Part shown: positions 45,784 through 54,745 of the stretch, piece after piece
How positions within the stretch are numbered: the stretch's first letter is position 1
Layout of the letters: every line of letters begins with the position of its first letter
Origin: Sphingomonas sp. A2-49
GTDB lineage: Bacteria; Pseudomonadota; Alphaproteobacteria; Sphingomonadales; Sphingomonadaceae
Length of the DNA: 64,000 bases
NCBI RefSeq assembly: GCF_025548555.1
Contig: NZ_JAJLPA010000024.1
Location: 1-64,000, forward strand
Direction of reading: 5' to 3'
Program-made: the position numbers and the translations under genes
Notes under the pieces: generated by a model
Databases searched by the model: none
Told to the model about the DNA's origin: nothing
Seen by the model: the letters and a program-made list of their open reading frames with translations, nothing else

Positions 45784-48231
45784 TCATCGCCCGGGCGAAG
45801 CCAGCATCGTCAGCTCCAGCGGGCGTCCGGCCTCCAGCCTCGGTCCCGGCGGCGCCGTAAACCCGAACCCCGCGGGGGGGCGGACGGCGATCGGACCGGA
45901 CGGGCCGGTCAGTCGGGCCGTGACCCGACGCGGCGTCCAGGTCAGATCGACCGTCACGCCACCGCGGGCGCGCAGGCCCGTCACCGACCCGGTCGCCCAG
46001 CCCGGCGGCAAGGCGGGCAGGATGGCAACCGCACCGTCATGGCTTTGCAGCAACATCTCCGCAATCGCCGCGGTGATGCCGAAATTGCCGTCGATCTGGA
46101 ACAGGACATGCCCCGGCGCCGGATGGGTATCGAGCAGATTGCCGACGGTGCTCGCTTTCAGGAACAGCTCCACCGATCGACCGGCGCGGGCACCATCGCC
46201 GAGCCGCGCCCAGATCGCCGTCGCCCAGGCCCGGCTCCAGCCCGTGGCGGCGCCGCCGTGATCTTCCCGGCGCTGCATCGAAGCCCGCACCGCCTCGGCC
46301 CAGCGGGGCGTGCGCCGTACGGTGAACTCGGCCCCCGGATAGAGCGGGTAGAGGTGCGAGATGTGGCGATGTCCCGGATCCTGCTCCACGAAATCCTGCG
46401 ACCATTCCTGCAACTGGCCGTGGCGCCCGACCCGGAACGGCTCGAGTTGCGGCAGCAACGCGGCGAGCGTGTTCGCGAACGTCGCATCGCTGCCCAGCAG
46501 GCCGGCCGCGGCGATGCAGTTCGCGAACAGCTCGCGGATGAGCGCCATATCCATGGTGCAGCCGGCGCTGATCGTGGCGGGCTTGCCATCGGGCGCGATG
46601 AACAGGTTTTCGGGCGAGATGGACGGCGCGGTCGTCAGCCGCCCGTCCGCGGGCCCGCGCACCAGCCATGCGGCACAGAACTCCGCGGCGCCGCGCATCA
46701 ACGGCCAGGCACGGCGGCGCAGATAGTCGATGTCGCCGCTCCCGAAGGCATAATGGTCCCACAGGTGCTGCGCGAGCCACGGCGCACCCATAGGCCAGTT
46801 TGCCCAATTGGGGTCACCCTTGCCCTCCCCCACGGGATTGGTCATCGCCCAGATGTCGGTATTGTGATGCAGGCACCAGCCCGGCATTCCGTAATAGGCA
46901 CGCGCGGTCTGCGCGCCGGTCCGGGCCAGCCGCTCGATATGATCGATCAGCGGCAAATGGCAGTCGGCGAGATTACAGGTCTCGGCGAGCCAGTAGTTCA
47001 TCTCGAGATTGATGTTGGTGGTGTAGTTGCAGCTCCAGGGCGGTTGCACCTTGTCGTTCCAGATGCCCTGCAGGTTCGCCGGCTGGGTGCCGGGCCGCGA
47101 CGTCGCGATGAGCAGATAGCGGCCGAAGTGGAACAACAGGGCCGCCATCGCCGGATCGGGCGCCGTGAAGTCGGCCGCCCTGCGACGATCGGTCGGCGCG
47201 TCGCTCCGCGCCGGACCGAGGTCCAGCCGGACACGCCGATACAGTGCGCGATGGTCGGCCACATGTGCCGCCCGCAACGCGGCGAACGATTTCGGCCGCG
47301 CCCCGTCAAGCGCCGCCACCGCCCGCGCTTCCACCGCGGCGGGCGACAGATCGGGCGCGGCGTCGAAACCGCGAAAGCCGGTCGCGGCCGCGATGCGCAG
47401 TTCGATGGTGCCGGCGCCGGTGACGCGCAGAGCATCGCCTTCCGGCATCACCGCGCCATCGGTCCGCACCTCCACCACCGTCGCGAACGCCATGCCGCGA
47501 CCCGGCGTATCCGAATAGACGATCGGATCGGCTACGCGATCGTAATCCGGCTTGCAGATCGTCGGCGCCTTGCCGGCCAGCACCAGCCGGCCGCCGGCCA
47601 CCCGGACCTTCGCCTTCAACAGGCTCGACAGCGCCACCCGACCGGTCAGCGCGCCTGGCGTATCGGCGGTAAGTCGCAAGACCAGAATCTGGTCGGGGTG
47701 CGACGCGAACGCCTCGCGCGTGAAACGGACGCCGTCGACCTGATAGCTGACCGATGCCGTCGCGCTGTCGAGGTCCAGCATCCGGCGGTAACCCGTCGAC
47801 ACCCCGCGATGGGTGAGGTCGATCGTCAGGTCCGCCAACGGCTCGTATGTCTGGCTGTAGGGCCCCTGCATCGCATGCGACACCGCGTCCGCACCATGAT
47901 ACTCGCCCGCGAACACCAGCTCGCGCATCCGGCCCAGCAGCGCGGCGGATCGGGAATCGGGCGAGGGCGCAGGCTGACCGGACCACAGCGTATCGTCGTT
48001 CAGCGACAGCGTTTCACGCTCCACGCCGCCGCGCACCATGGCTCCCAGCCGCCCGTTGCCTATCGGCAGCGCGTCGATCCACTCCGCCGCGGGCGCGTCG
48101 AACACCAGGCGATGCGCGTCGGTCGCGTCCCCCTTCCCCTGATTGGCCGCGGCCGACCGACCGGCTTGCGCGGCAAGCAGCAACCCGGTGAAGCCGAGCA
48201 CCTCGCGTCGATCGACCGGCCAAGATGTCAT
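45784..48231 (-). CDS. GH95 glycoside hydrolase (alpha-L-fucosidase/galactosidase type), exported
   Basis: 815 residues. An RR-containing signal ([18 protein letters not shown]) suggests export, possibly by Tat. GH95 blocks: [42 protein letters not shown] (the Asn pair that activates water), HHNTDIW, SISPEN with the acid Glu541, and [10 protein letters not shown] with the aspartate. The (alpha/alpha)6 barrel is complete. The family removes alpha-1,2-fucose or alpha-L-galactose from plant or host glycans. It is the outermost gene of the second sugar locus, not tightly coupled to its neighbours. Confidence 0.9.
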   Translation of the reverse strand: MTSWPVDRREVLGFTGLLLAAQAGRSAAANQGKGDATDAHRLVFDAPAAEWIDALPIGNGRLGAMVRGGVERETLSLNDDTLWSGQPAPSPDSRSAALLGRMRELVFAGEYHGADAVSHAMQGPYSQTYEPLADLTIDLTHRGVSTGYRRMLDLDSATASVSYQVDGVRFTREAFASHPDQILVLRLTADTPGALTGRVALSSLLKAKVRVAGGRLVLAGKAPTICKPDYDRVADPIVYSDTPGRGMAFATVVEVRTDGAVMPEGDALRVTGAGTIELRIAAATGFRGFDAAPDLSPAAVEARAVAALDGARPKSFAALRAAHVADHRALYRRVRLDLGPARSDAPTDRRRAADFTAPDPAMAALLFHFGRYLLIATSRPGTQPANLQGIWNDKVQPPWSCNYTTNINLEMNYWLAETCNLADCHLPLIDHIERLARTGAQTARAYYGMPGWCLHHNTDIWAMTNPVGEGKGDPNWANWPMGAPWLAQHLWDHYAFGSGDIDYLRRRAWPLMRGAAEFCAAWLVRGPADGRLTTAPSISPENLFIAPDGKPATISAGCTMDMALIRELFANCIAAAGLLGSDATFANTLAALLPQLEPFRVGRHGQLQEWSQDFVEQDPGHRHISHLYPLYPGAEFTVRRTPRWAEAVRASMQRREDHGGAATGWSRAWATAIWARLGDGARAGRSVELFLKASTVGNLLDTHPAPGHVLFQIDGNFGITAAIAEMLLQSHDGAVAILPALPPGWATGSVTGLRARGGVTVDLTWTPRRVTARLTGPSGPIAVRPPAGFGFTAPPGPRLEAGRPLELTMLASPGR

Positions 48232-48471
48232 GCTGCGCCCCTCGTTTTCAGACCCGGTTTTGGCCGTGCTGCAGCGGATCTGCCAATTTTACAGCGGCGC
48301 GGCAACCAGTGCAGCGCCAGCAAACAGACGATTGCCGTGAACTCGTTGAAACAGCGGACAACTAGGATCAACACTTGATGGGCGCGCGCCGGAGGTTTCG
48401 CGTTGGTTCAGGATATCTACGTCCAGCAAGGGGCTTTGATGCCGCGTCGGCTGACGTGGTGAGCGATAGGG

Positions 48472-48488
48472 GTGGCAGGATTCGAACC
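48472..48488 (-). other. tRNA 3'-end-like fragment
   Basis: The minus strand reads GGTTCGAATCCTGCCAC, a T-loop plus 3' stem. Fifteen bases (GGTTCGAATCCTGCC) are identical to the 3' part of tRNA-Arg at 15784-15860, in inverted orientation. I cannot fold a full tRNA around it, so it is at most a relic or a chance match. Confidence 0.35.
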
Positions 48489-48519
48489 GTTGCTCGATCC
48501 GCGTATCGCTCCCGCTTAT

Positions 48520-48680
48520 GCTCGGCGAGACGCACGGGCACCCAAGATCGAGGTCTTGAGCCGTTGGCGGCTACCACCTTTCTGGTGACGCGACGCAGCC
48601 GCGGCCTGGCGCCAGTCGTCGCCTGCCACGGCACGAGGCCAAGCCGCTACCGACGCCGGTCACGCCAAGGGCGGGCGTCG
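48520..48680 (+). ncRNA. ssrS: Probable 6S RNA (ssrS), boundaries approximate
   Basis: TTGAGCCG at 48556-48563, eight bases, then TACCAC, then a small hairpin (ACCA-CCTTTC-TGGT). E. coli 6S RNA has the same TGAGCCG-N8-TACCAC block followed by a small hairpin in the 5' strand of its central bubble. Downstream is an apical stem GCGACG/CGTCGC (about 48589-48620), and GACGC near 48528 can pair with GCGTC near 48673 to close the rod. 6S RNA mimics an open promoter and sequesters sigma-70 RNA polymerase. The ends are estimated, not seen. Confidence 0.55.
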
Positions 48681-48769
48681 GCGGGATCGTCCCGACACCG
48701 TCCGCCGGCTCGGCGATCCCCCGCGACGACAGTCCACCGTCGATCGCCACAGCGACGGCCTTCCGCCCC

Positions 48770-49852
48770 CTACCGTTTCGCGCGCCTGGACGATGCGTTC
48801 GCGCTGCGGGACAGTTGGCGGTCGAAGAAGCTGCTGATGACCTGATAGGCTTCCAGCGACTCCGGCAGGTCGGAGTTCATGAAGAACGCATGCCCCATCC
48901 CGTCGAAGACCTGAAGATGCGTTTCCACCCCGGCCTGTTCGAGGCGCCGGCTCATGGTCGCCATCGCGCTGAGCGCAAAGTCCCGCGATCCCCCCAGCAG
49001 CAGGGTCGGCGGAAACGCTGCGAGCATCGTCTTGCTGTTCCCCGGATAGGCCACAGGATTGTTCGACGTGACGCCACTGAAATACGGGATCGGATCGACG
49101 GTAACGCCCGATGGGGCGGGCGGCTGTGCCATCGCGAGCTGGCCGAGGATCGCCGAATCCCCCCCGAACGGAAGTCCGGTTCCGCATAACGTGCCGATCG
49201 CGGCGGGAACCGGGAGCTTGCGCTGGACGATCATCGCGGTCGCCTCGGCAGTGAGCGCGCCCCCCGCCGAGCAGCCGTAGATCCCTATCTTTTCCGGACG
49301 GTAGGTCCGCAGCAACGCCTGGTACACGGCGACGGCATCCTCGACGGCCGCCGGAAAGCGATGTTCGGGGGCCAGCCGGTAGTCCACCGTGACGACGGTC
49401 GTCCGGGCTACCGCCGCGATCGGTACGGCTTCGACCAGCGCACCGCTTCCCGCGCCCCACATGAAGGCGCCGCCATGCAGATTGATGAGCACGCGGTCGG
49501 TCCGGCGGGGATCGGGCGATGCGGGCGTGACGACCTCGACACCGACGCCGCCGATCGTGCGATGCTCCGTACGGACGTCAAATCGGCGTCGCATCTTCGC
49601 CAGCGCGCGATCGCTATAGGCCTGCCAAAAACGCCGCACGGCCGGCAGGTCCGTCATCGACGGTGGCACCTGCGGATCGCGCAGGTCGGCCGCCATCGCC
49701 GCCTCCGCTTCGGGACTCGCATATCCCGAGAACGGCAGGGTCGTCGCGGGCAGCTTGACCGCGGCTGCCGCTTCGTCGCCTCGCTGCGCATCGGCGCTGG
49801 CGGCGAACATCATGCTCCCAGCGATCAGCAATCCTGCTGCATAAGATTTCAC
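48770..49852 (-). CDS. Secreted HSL-family esterase (alpha/beta hydrolase)
   Basis: 360 residues from a GTG start at 49852, which gives a clean signal peptide (VKSYAAGLLIAGSMMFAASADAQ). The hormone-sensitive-lipase family motifs are the oxyanion loop LHGGAFMWG, YRLAPEHRFPA, the nucleophile GCSAGG, Asp in GSRDFAL and His in GMGHAFF. These enzymes cleave short acyl esters. It is periplasmic, unlike the two cytosolic relatives in the next operon, so it may deacylate the substrate before inner-membrane transport. It is separated from the trehalase by 124 bp. Confidence 0.85.
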   Translation of the reverse strand: MKSYAAGLLIAGSMMFAASADAQRGDEAAAAVKLPATTLPFSGYASPEAEAAMAADLRDPQVPPSMTDLPAVRRFWQAYSDRALAKMRRRFDVRTEHRTIGGVGVEVVTPASPDPRRTDRVLINLHGGAFMWGAGSGALVEAVPIAAVARTTVVTVDYRLAPEHRFPAAVEDAVAVYQALLRTYRPEKIGIYGCSAGGALTAEATAMIVQRKLPVPAAIGTLCGTGLPFGGDSAILGQLAMAQPPAPSGVTVDPIPYFSGVTSNNPVAYPGNSKTMLAAFPPTLLLGGSRDFALSAMATMSRRLEQAGVETHLQVFDGMGHAFFMNSDLPESLEAYQVISSFFDRQLSRSANASSRRAKR

Positions 49853-49976
49853 GACATCTCGCCTTTCCAAAATCGTTGAACCCGAATGACAAAGTCCGGA
49901 ATATTCCTGGCGCCTGCGCGAGACATCGCGGCGCTCGTCCGTCGGCACGCGGCGGACGGGATGCGGCCGTCGCGGA

Positions 49977-51476
49977 TCAATCGCACGCCACGAGATCCAT
50001 CAACGCCGTGGTGACGCCGTTCGTCCAGCCGAAGCCGAGTTGCGGCACGTATTCGCCCCCGGCCCCGGCACGGCACGCCTCGACGTCGTATTTCTCGTGG
50101 ATGCGTCCGCTGCCCTGGAATTCCGCGTCGACGGTCTGCGTCCATCGTCGCGCGATCAGCCTTGCGAGATCGTGGTGGCCGTAACGGCGCAGCCCGCTGG
50201 CCGCCATCCATTGGAGCGGCGCCCAGCCGTTCGGCGCGTCCCACTGCTGGCCGGTGCGCACGCAGGAGGTGCGCAGGCCGCCGGGCGCAAGCAACCATTG
50301 GCGGATCGACGCCTCGGTCGCATCCGCCTGCGCCGCGGATGCGAGACCGGTGAACAACGGCACCGCGCTTGCGGCCGTGATCGGGCGACGCACCCCGTCG
50401 CGCAGATCGAAGTCGGTGAAATAGCCGGCCTCCGACCAGCACCAGCGCGTCACCGCCGCCTGGCGCTCGGTTGCGCGCCGGCGGAACGCCGCGGCCAGCG
50501 CGTCCTGCCACAGGCGGTCGGCCGCGACCGCGATCGCCCGCTCCAGTCCGAACAGAAACGCGTTGAGATCGACGGCGACGAAGTCGGTCGTCCGGATGCT
50601 CGACAGCTGGCCGTCGTCGCACCATCGCGACGAGAAATCCCAGCCGCTCTCCGCACCCGCCCGCAGGTCGCGGAACATGCGTGCCGGATCGCGGAACGAC
50701 GCGGACGAAGTCGCGACGTCTTCGCTGAACGATTCCTCGCGCGGCGTATCGCGCCGGTCCCAATAGCGGTTGAGGATCGAACCGTCGGGCATCGCGACGA
50801 CATTTCCCGAACGATCCCCGGGCCCAAGCCGCTCGGCATCCGCCATCCAGTAGCGATGTTCCTCCACCATCGCCGACAGCCGCCGACGAAGCGCCGCCGG
50901 CTGCGCCTCCGGCAGCAGTTCCACCATGGCATGGTAGAGCGGCGGCTGCGATCGGCTGAGGTAATAGCTGCGCGTTCCGTTGGGGACATAGCCGTAGCGC
51001 TCGATCAATTCGGTGAACCGTTCGAGCAGGGACCGCGCCAGCGCCTCCTCCCCGTCATGCACCAGCCCGAGCATGGTGAAATAGCTGTCCCAATAATAGA
51101 GTTCGGCGAAGCGCCCGCCGGGCACGACATAGGGGCCCTCCAGCGCCAGCAGCGATCCGTCGGGTATCGCGGCATCGCCGCCACGACGCAGCTCGGGCCA
51201 GATCGAGCGGATATATCGCCGCAGGTTGCGCTCCTCCCGCGCGGCATGGACGCTGGCGATGGTCGGGAGTTCGAAATTGTCCAGGACGAACGCGCGCAAG
51301 TCGTCATCCGCGCGCGCCACGGTCGCGAATCGTTCCATGATCTCCGCGGCCGGGCGACGCGGCACCGCATCGACGAACGTCTTTCCATCGGGGAACAGTC
51401 GACGCATCTGCACCTCCTCCAGCAAGGCGCCGAAGAGGTCCGCGGGCGTGGGTGCGAGGGGTGGCGACGTCGTCAT
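49977..51476 (-). CDS. treF: GH37 trehalase, cytoplasmic
   Basis: 499 residues, no signal peptide. GH37 signatures PGGRFAELYYWDSYF (119-133) and QQWDAPNGWAPLQ are present. The catalytic acid is Asp280 (ESGWDFSSRW) and the base Glu461 (IHEKYD). It hydrolyses alpha,alpha-trehalose to glucose. The start ATG at 51476 overlaps the upstream esterase stop (ATGA), placing it last in the receptor-MFS-esterase-esterase-trehalase operon. This is the only gene in the cluster that names the sugar. Confidence 0.92.
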   Translation of the reverse strand: MTTSPPLAPTPADLFGALLEEVQMRRLFPDGKTFVDAVPRRPAAEIMERFATVARADDDLRAFVLDNFELPTIASVHAAREERNLRRYIRSIWPELRRGGDAAIPDGSLLALEGPYVVPGGRFAELYYWDSYFTMLGLVHDGEEALARSLLERFTELIERYGYVPNGTRSYYLSRSQPPLYHAMVELLPEAQPAALRRRLSAMVEEHRYWMADAERLGPGDRSGNVVAMPDGSILNRYWDRRDTPREESFSEDVATSSASFRDPARMFRDLRAGAESGWDFSSRWCDDGQLSSIRTTDFVAVDLNAFLFGLERAIAVAADRLWQDALAAAFRRRATERQAAVTRWCWSEAGYFTDFDLRDGVRRPITAASAVPLFTGLASAAQADATEASIRQWLLAPGGLRTSCVRTGQQWDAPNGWAPLQWMAASGLRRYGHHDLARLIARRWTQTVDAEFQGSGRIHEKYDVEACRAGAGGEYVPQLGFGWTNGVTTALMDLVACD

Positions 51477-52405
51477 GCCAGCGCCCGGCGCAGGAACGCG
51501 GCCTGTTGCCGGAGCGCCACGTCGCTCTCATGGCAATCCATCAATGCCCAGAAGGCATGGGGCATCGCCTCGTGCACGATCAGATCCGCGGCTATGCCCG
51601 CCGCCCGCAGCGCCAGATGGAACATCACCGTCTGGCTCAGCAGCTGGTCGCGCGTGCTCGTCATCAGCAGCATGGGCGGGAAGTCGGCGAGATCGCCGAA
51701 CAAAGGCGAGAACAGCGGGTCGCGCGGATCCTGACCGGGCGCGAACGCCCTTGCCGCATCCGCGAGGGTCCGTCCGCCGGGCAGCGGCGGCAGATAGCCC
51801 TCGATATCCCCGGCCCGCGCCAGATCGGCGGTTCCCGAAAAGATGCCCGCCGCGGCCGGCATCGGCAGCCCCTCGTGCTTCAGCCGCGCGAGCAGCTGGG
51901 CGGTCAGGATGGCGCCCGCGGAGGTGCCGAACACCGCGATCCGTCCGGGCGGATATCGCTCGAGCGCCGCGCGATACACCGCCAGCGCATCGTCGACGGG
52001 GGCCGGAAAGGGATGTTCGGGCGCCAGCCGGTATTGGACGGTGACGACCGGGACCCCCGACAGGGCGGCGATCGGAACGCTCTCGGCCAGCGATCCGGCA
52101 TCGACGACAAACCCGCCGCCATGCAGGTTGATGAGCAACCCCGATCCGGCATGAGCGCCGCCCTGCGGAGGCGCCACGGTCTTCACCGGCACGCCGTGCA
52201 TCGTCGCGTCCGCCAGGGTGACGCCGAAGCGCGCGATGCGCGCGTCCGCGAGCGGGCGGGTCATCGCCTCCGCCATCGTGCGCTGTTCGGCGATGGTACG
52301 GTCGGGCTGGGGCTGCGACCAGAGGGCCAGCAGCGACCGCAACTGCCAATGCGTGTCCGCGGCGATCGTTTCGGCGAGCGGGGGTTGCGGCAGGATGGGC
52401 AACAT
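51473..52405 (-). CDS. HSL-family esterase, cytoplasmic
   Basis: 310 residues without a signal peptide. Motifs: NLHGGGFVVDAG, YRLAPEHPFPAPVDDAL, nucleophile GTSAGAIL, DPLFSPLFGDL, Asp in TSTRDQLLSQ and His in MPHAFW. It is closely similar to the following esterase, as if from a local duplication. It is coupled to trehalase by ATGA and follows the next gene by 3 bp. Probably removes short acyl groups from an imported sugar ester. Confidence 0.88.
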   Translation of the reverse strand: MLPILPQPPLAETIAADTHWQLRSLLALWSQPQPDRTIAEQRTMAEAMTRPLADARIARFGVTLADATMHGVPVKTVAPPQGGAHAGSGLLINLHGGGFVVDAGSLAESVPIAALSGVPVVTVQYRLAPEHPFPAPVDDALAVYRAALERYPPGRIAVFGTSAGAILTAQLLARLKHEGLPMPAAAGIFSGTADLARAGDIEGYLPPLPGGRTLADAARAFAPGQDPRDPLFSPLFGDLADFPPMLLMTSTRDQLLSQTVMFHLALRAAGIAADLIVHEAMPHAFWALMDCHESDVALRQQAAFLRRALA

Positions 52406-52408
52406 GGG

Positions 52409-53380
52409 TTATCCTTTCGCCTCGGCGGCGGGCGCGGACGCCGCCGTGCCCAGGTGCCTGCCCAGGAACGCCGCCTGCGCGGCGAGCGCCGTCCGGCTTT
52501 CGGGGACGTCGATCGACGTCCAGAAACCATGGGTCATGCCTTCGAACACCCGCAATTCCGTCGGTACGTCCGCCGCGATCAGCGCTTCGTGGAGCATCAC
52601 GGTCTGGCTGAGAAACTGATCGCGCGTGCTCGTCATCAGCAGGATCGGCGGCAGCCCGCGCAGGTCGCCGTAAAGCGGTGAGATCAGGGGATCGCGAACG
52701 TCGGCATCGCCGCGATAGATCGCCAGGAGCCCGGGTGTATCGAGCCCCGGCGTCAGCGGTGGCAGGAACGCCTCGCAATCGCCGGCGCGGGCGAAATCCG
52801 CGGAGACGGAAAACAGCCCCGCCGACGCAGGCATCGGCACGCCTTCCGCCTTCAGACGGACGAGCAGCTGGAGCGTCAGGATCGCACCGGCGGAGGTGCC
52901 GAACAGTCCGACCCTGGCGGCGCTGCGCGTTTCGATCGCGCCGATATAGGCGGCGAGCGCATCGTCGACCGCCGCGGGATAGGTGTGTTCGGGCGCGAGC
53001 CGGTACATGACGCTGGCCACCGGCACGCCCGTCAGCGCGGCGATCGGCACGCTCTCCGGCAGGGCGGCGTAATCGATGACGAAGCCGCCGCCATGAAAGT
53101 TGAGCAACACGGGACCGGTGTCGTCATCGCCGTCCCAGCCGTGCGGGCGGATGTGCTGCACCGGGATGCCGCCAAGGTCGGCCTCTCTGACGGTGGCGCC
53201 ATATTGGGCGAGGCGGCGCGCCGCGATCGGCGCGGTACGTCGGACGGCGTCGGCGCGCGCCGCCTGGATGCTGTCGAGCGGAGGCTCGCCCCGCTCCGCT
53301 GCGGCCTGCATCTGGACGCGCGCTTCCTGACTGATGGTCGGAGCGAACACGGGTCGCCGCTCGCCTGTGGCATTGGTCAT
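52409..53380 (-). CDS. HSL-family esterase, cytoplasmic (paralogue of its neighbour)
   Basis: 323 residues from ATG 53380 (MTNATGERRPV, preceded by AGGATAG). Motifs: NFHGGGFVIDY, YRLAPEHTYPAAVDDAL, GTSAGAILTLQ, DPLISPLYGDL, Asp in TSTRDQFLSQ and His in GMTHGFW. The strong match with its downstream neighbour across the whole chain suggests a tandem duplication with divergence, perhaps giving different acyl-chain or position preference. It lies 4 bp after the MFS stop. Confidence 0.88.
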   Translation of the reverse strand: MTNATGERRPVFAPTISQEARVQMQAAAERGEPPLDSIQAARADAVRRTAPIAARRLAQYGATVREADLGGIPVQHIRPHGWDGDDDTGPVLLNFHGGGFVIDYAALPESVPIAALTGVPVASVMYRLAPEHTYPAAVDDALAAYIGAIETRSAARVGLFGTSAGAILTLQLLVRLKAEGVPMPASAGLFSVSADFARAGDCEAFLPPLTPGLDTPGLLAIYRGDADVRDPLISPLYGDLRGLPPILLMTSTRDQFLSQTVMLHEALIAADVPTELRVFEGMTHGFWTSIDVPESRTALAAQAAFLGRHLGTAASAPAAEAKG

Positions 53381-53384
53381 GGAT

Positions 53385-54743
53385 CTATCCTGGTTGAGGC
53401 GCGGTCCGGGACGGCGACGCATGGTGCGGCCCGGGTTCGATGCCACCGGCCTCCACGCGCGCGGCGCGATAGAACGGCATGGCGATCACCAAAGCGACGA
53501 TCGCCACCACCGCCGAGGCGCCGTCGACCAGCGCCAGCGATCGCGCCAGTCCGTCCGTGCCCGGGAACAGGTGTTCGTGCAGCACGGCGACCGCGCTCGG
53601 CCCCATCGTCGCGGGGATCAGCCCGACCAGCAGCATGTAGATGGCGATCAGCCGCGCCCGCATATGGGGTGGCGCGACGTCCTGGATTGCCGCGGTTGCG
53701 GTCACGGTCGGCGCACCGAGGATGAGGTACAGGGCACAGACGATCGCGATCGTCGGCAATGCCCCGTCCATCAGCGGCAGGACGAGCGCCCCGGCCAGCA
53801 GCACCGCCCCTGCCCCCAGGCTTACGCGGAGCACGCCGTCGATCCGCCGGGCCTTTTCGAACCGGTCGCTGGCGACCCCGACCAGCCACGTCCCGGCGAC
53901 GGCGAACACCAGCGCTGCGCCGCCGGTGAGCGAACCCGTCTGGATCGCGGAAAAGGCGCGCTCGCGCATCAGCATCGTGGGCAGCCACGCGCCGGTCGCG
54001 AACACCGCGGTGCTCAGGGCCAGCATGCTGCCCGCCAGCGGCACATACAGGCGCCACCGCAGCGCCAGATGGGCGAGGATGCCCGTCACGGCCGCCGCGG
54101 AACGATCGCCGTCGCCGCGACGCACCGGTTCCCGGAACGTCGTGAGCAGCAGGAGCGCGACGACGCCCATCGCGCCGAGCGCCATGAACGCCACGCGCCA
54201 TGCCTCCCCGCCGGCCAACATGCCCCCCGGGAGCGCGGCGCCCGAAGGTCCCTGCCCGACCAGCCAGCCACCGCCGATCATCGCGACGGCCGCACCCGCC
54301 GGTCCGCCGCACCCGAACAGCGCGATCGCCCGCGCCAGCCGGGCGCGCGGGACCAGATCGAGCATCAACGCGCCCGTGGCCGGAAACAGCAAGACCTCGC
54401 CGATGCCCAGGAACACCCGCGCCGCGAACAGCTGGCTGAACGACTGCGCCGCCGCACAGGCGATCGTCGCCAGCGTCCAGCCGAACACGCCGACCATGAT
54501 GATCCGTTTCCGGTTCAGCCGGTCGGCAAGGCCGGCGATCGGCAGTCCTACGACGGCGGCGAACATCGCGACCGCAAAGCCCTGCAACAGGCTGAAATCC
54601 ACGTCGGTGATCGCGAGCGACGCCTTGATGTCATCGACCATGATGTTGATGACCTGCGCACTCGCGATCGCGACCAGATGGCAGAACGCGAGCACCAGGA
54701 TGGGCCACAGCCACCGGTCCGGCGGGGGTGCCGGCGATGGCAT
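53385..54743 (-). CDS. MFS transporter
   Basis: 452 residues with 12 predicted helices. The MFS loop signature is GLADRLNRKRIIMVGV, and a second half-motif is ASDRFEKARR. It is of the general ACS/spinster-like type rather than the SLC45 type seen in the first locus. Its place between receptor and esterases implies it carries the sugar ester (or partly deacylated product) over the inner membrane. It starts 2 bp before the receptor stop codon's end, so coupling is likely. Confidence 0.85.
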   Translation of the reverse strand: MPSPAPPPDRWLWPILVLAFCHLVAIASAQVINIMVDDIKASLAITDVDFSLLQGFAVAMFAAVVGLPIAGLADRLNRKRIIMVGVFGWTLATIACAAAQSFSQLFAARVFLGIGEVLLFPATGALMLDLVPRARLARAIALFGCGGPAGAAVAMIGGGWLVGQGPSGAALPGGMLAGGEAWRVAFMALGAMGVVALLLLTTFREPVRRGDGDRSAAAVTGILAHLALRWRLYVPLAGSMLALSTAVFATGAWLPTMLMRERAFSAIQTGSLTGGAALVFAVAGTWLVGVASDRFEKARRIDGVLRVSLGAGAVLLAGALVLPLMDGALPTIAIVCALYLILGAPTVTATAAIQDVAPPHMRARLIAIYMLLVGLIPATMGPSAVAVLHEHLFPGTDGLARSLALVDGASAVVAIVALVIAMPFYRAARVEAGGIEPGPHHASPSRTAPQPG

Positions 54744-54745
54744 CG

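Noticed and set aside
48465..48582. A tRNA gene on the minus strand, suggested by GGTTCGAATCC
   Set aside because: The T-stem mispairs, no D-loop GG or U33 is found, and the body fits the plus-strand 6S RNA better. Kept only as a fragment.
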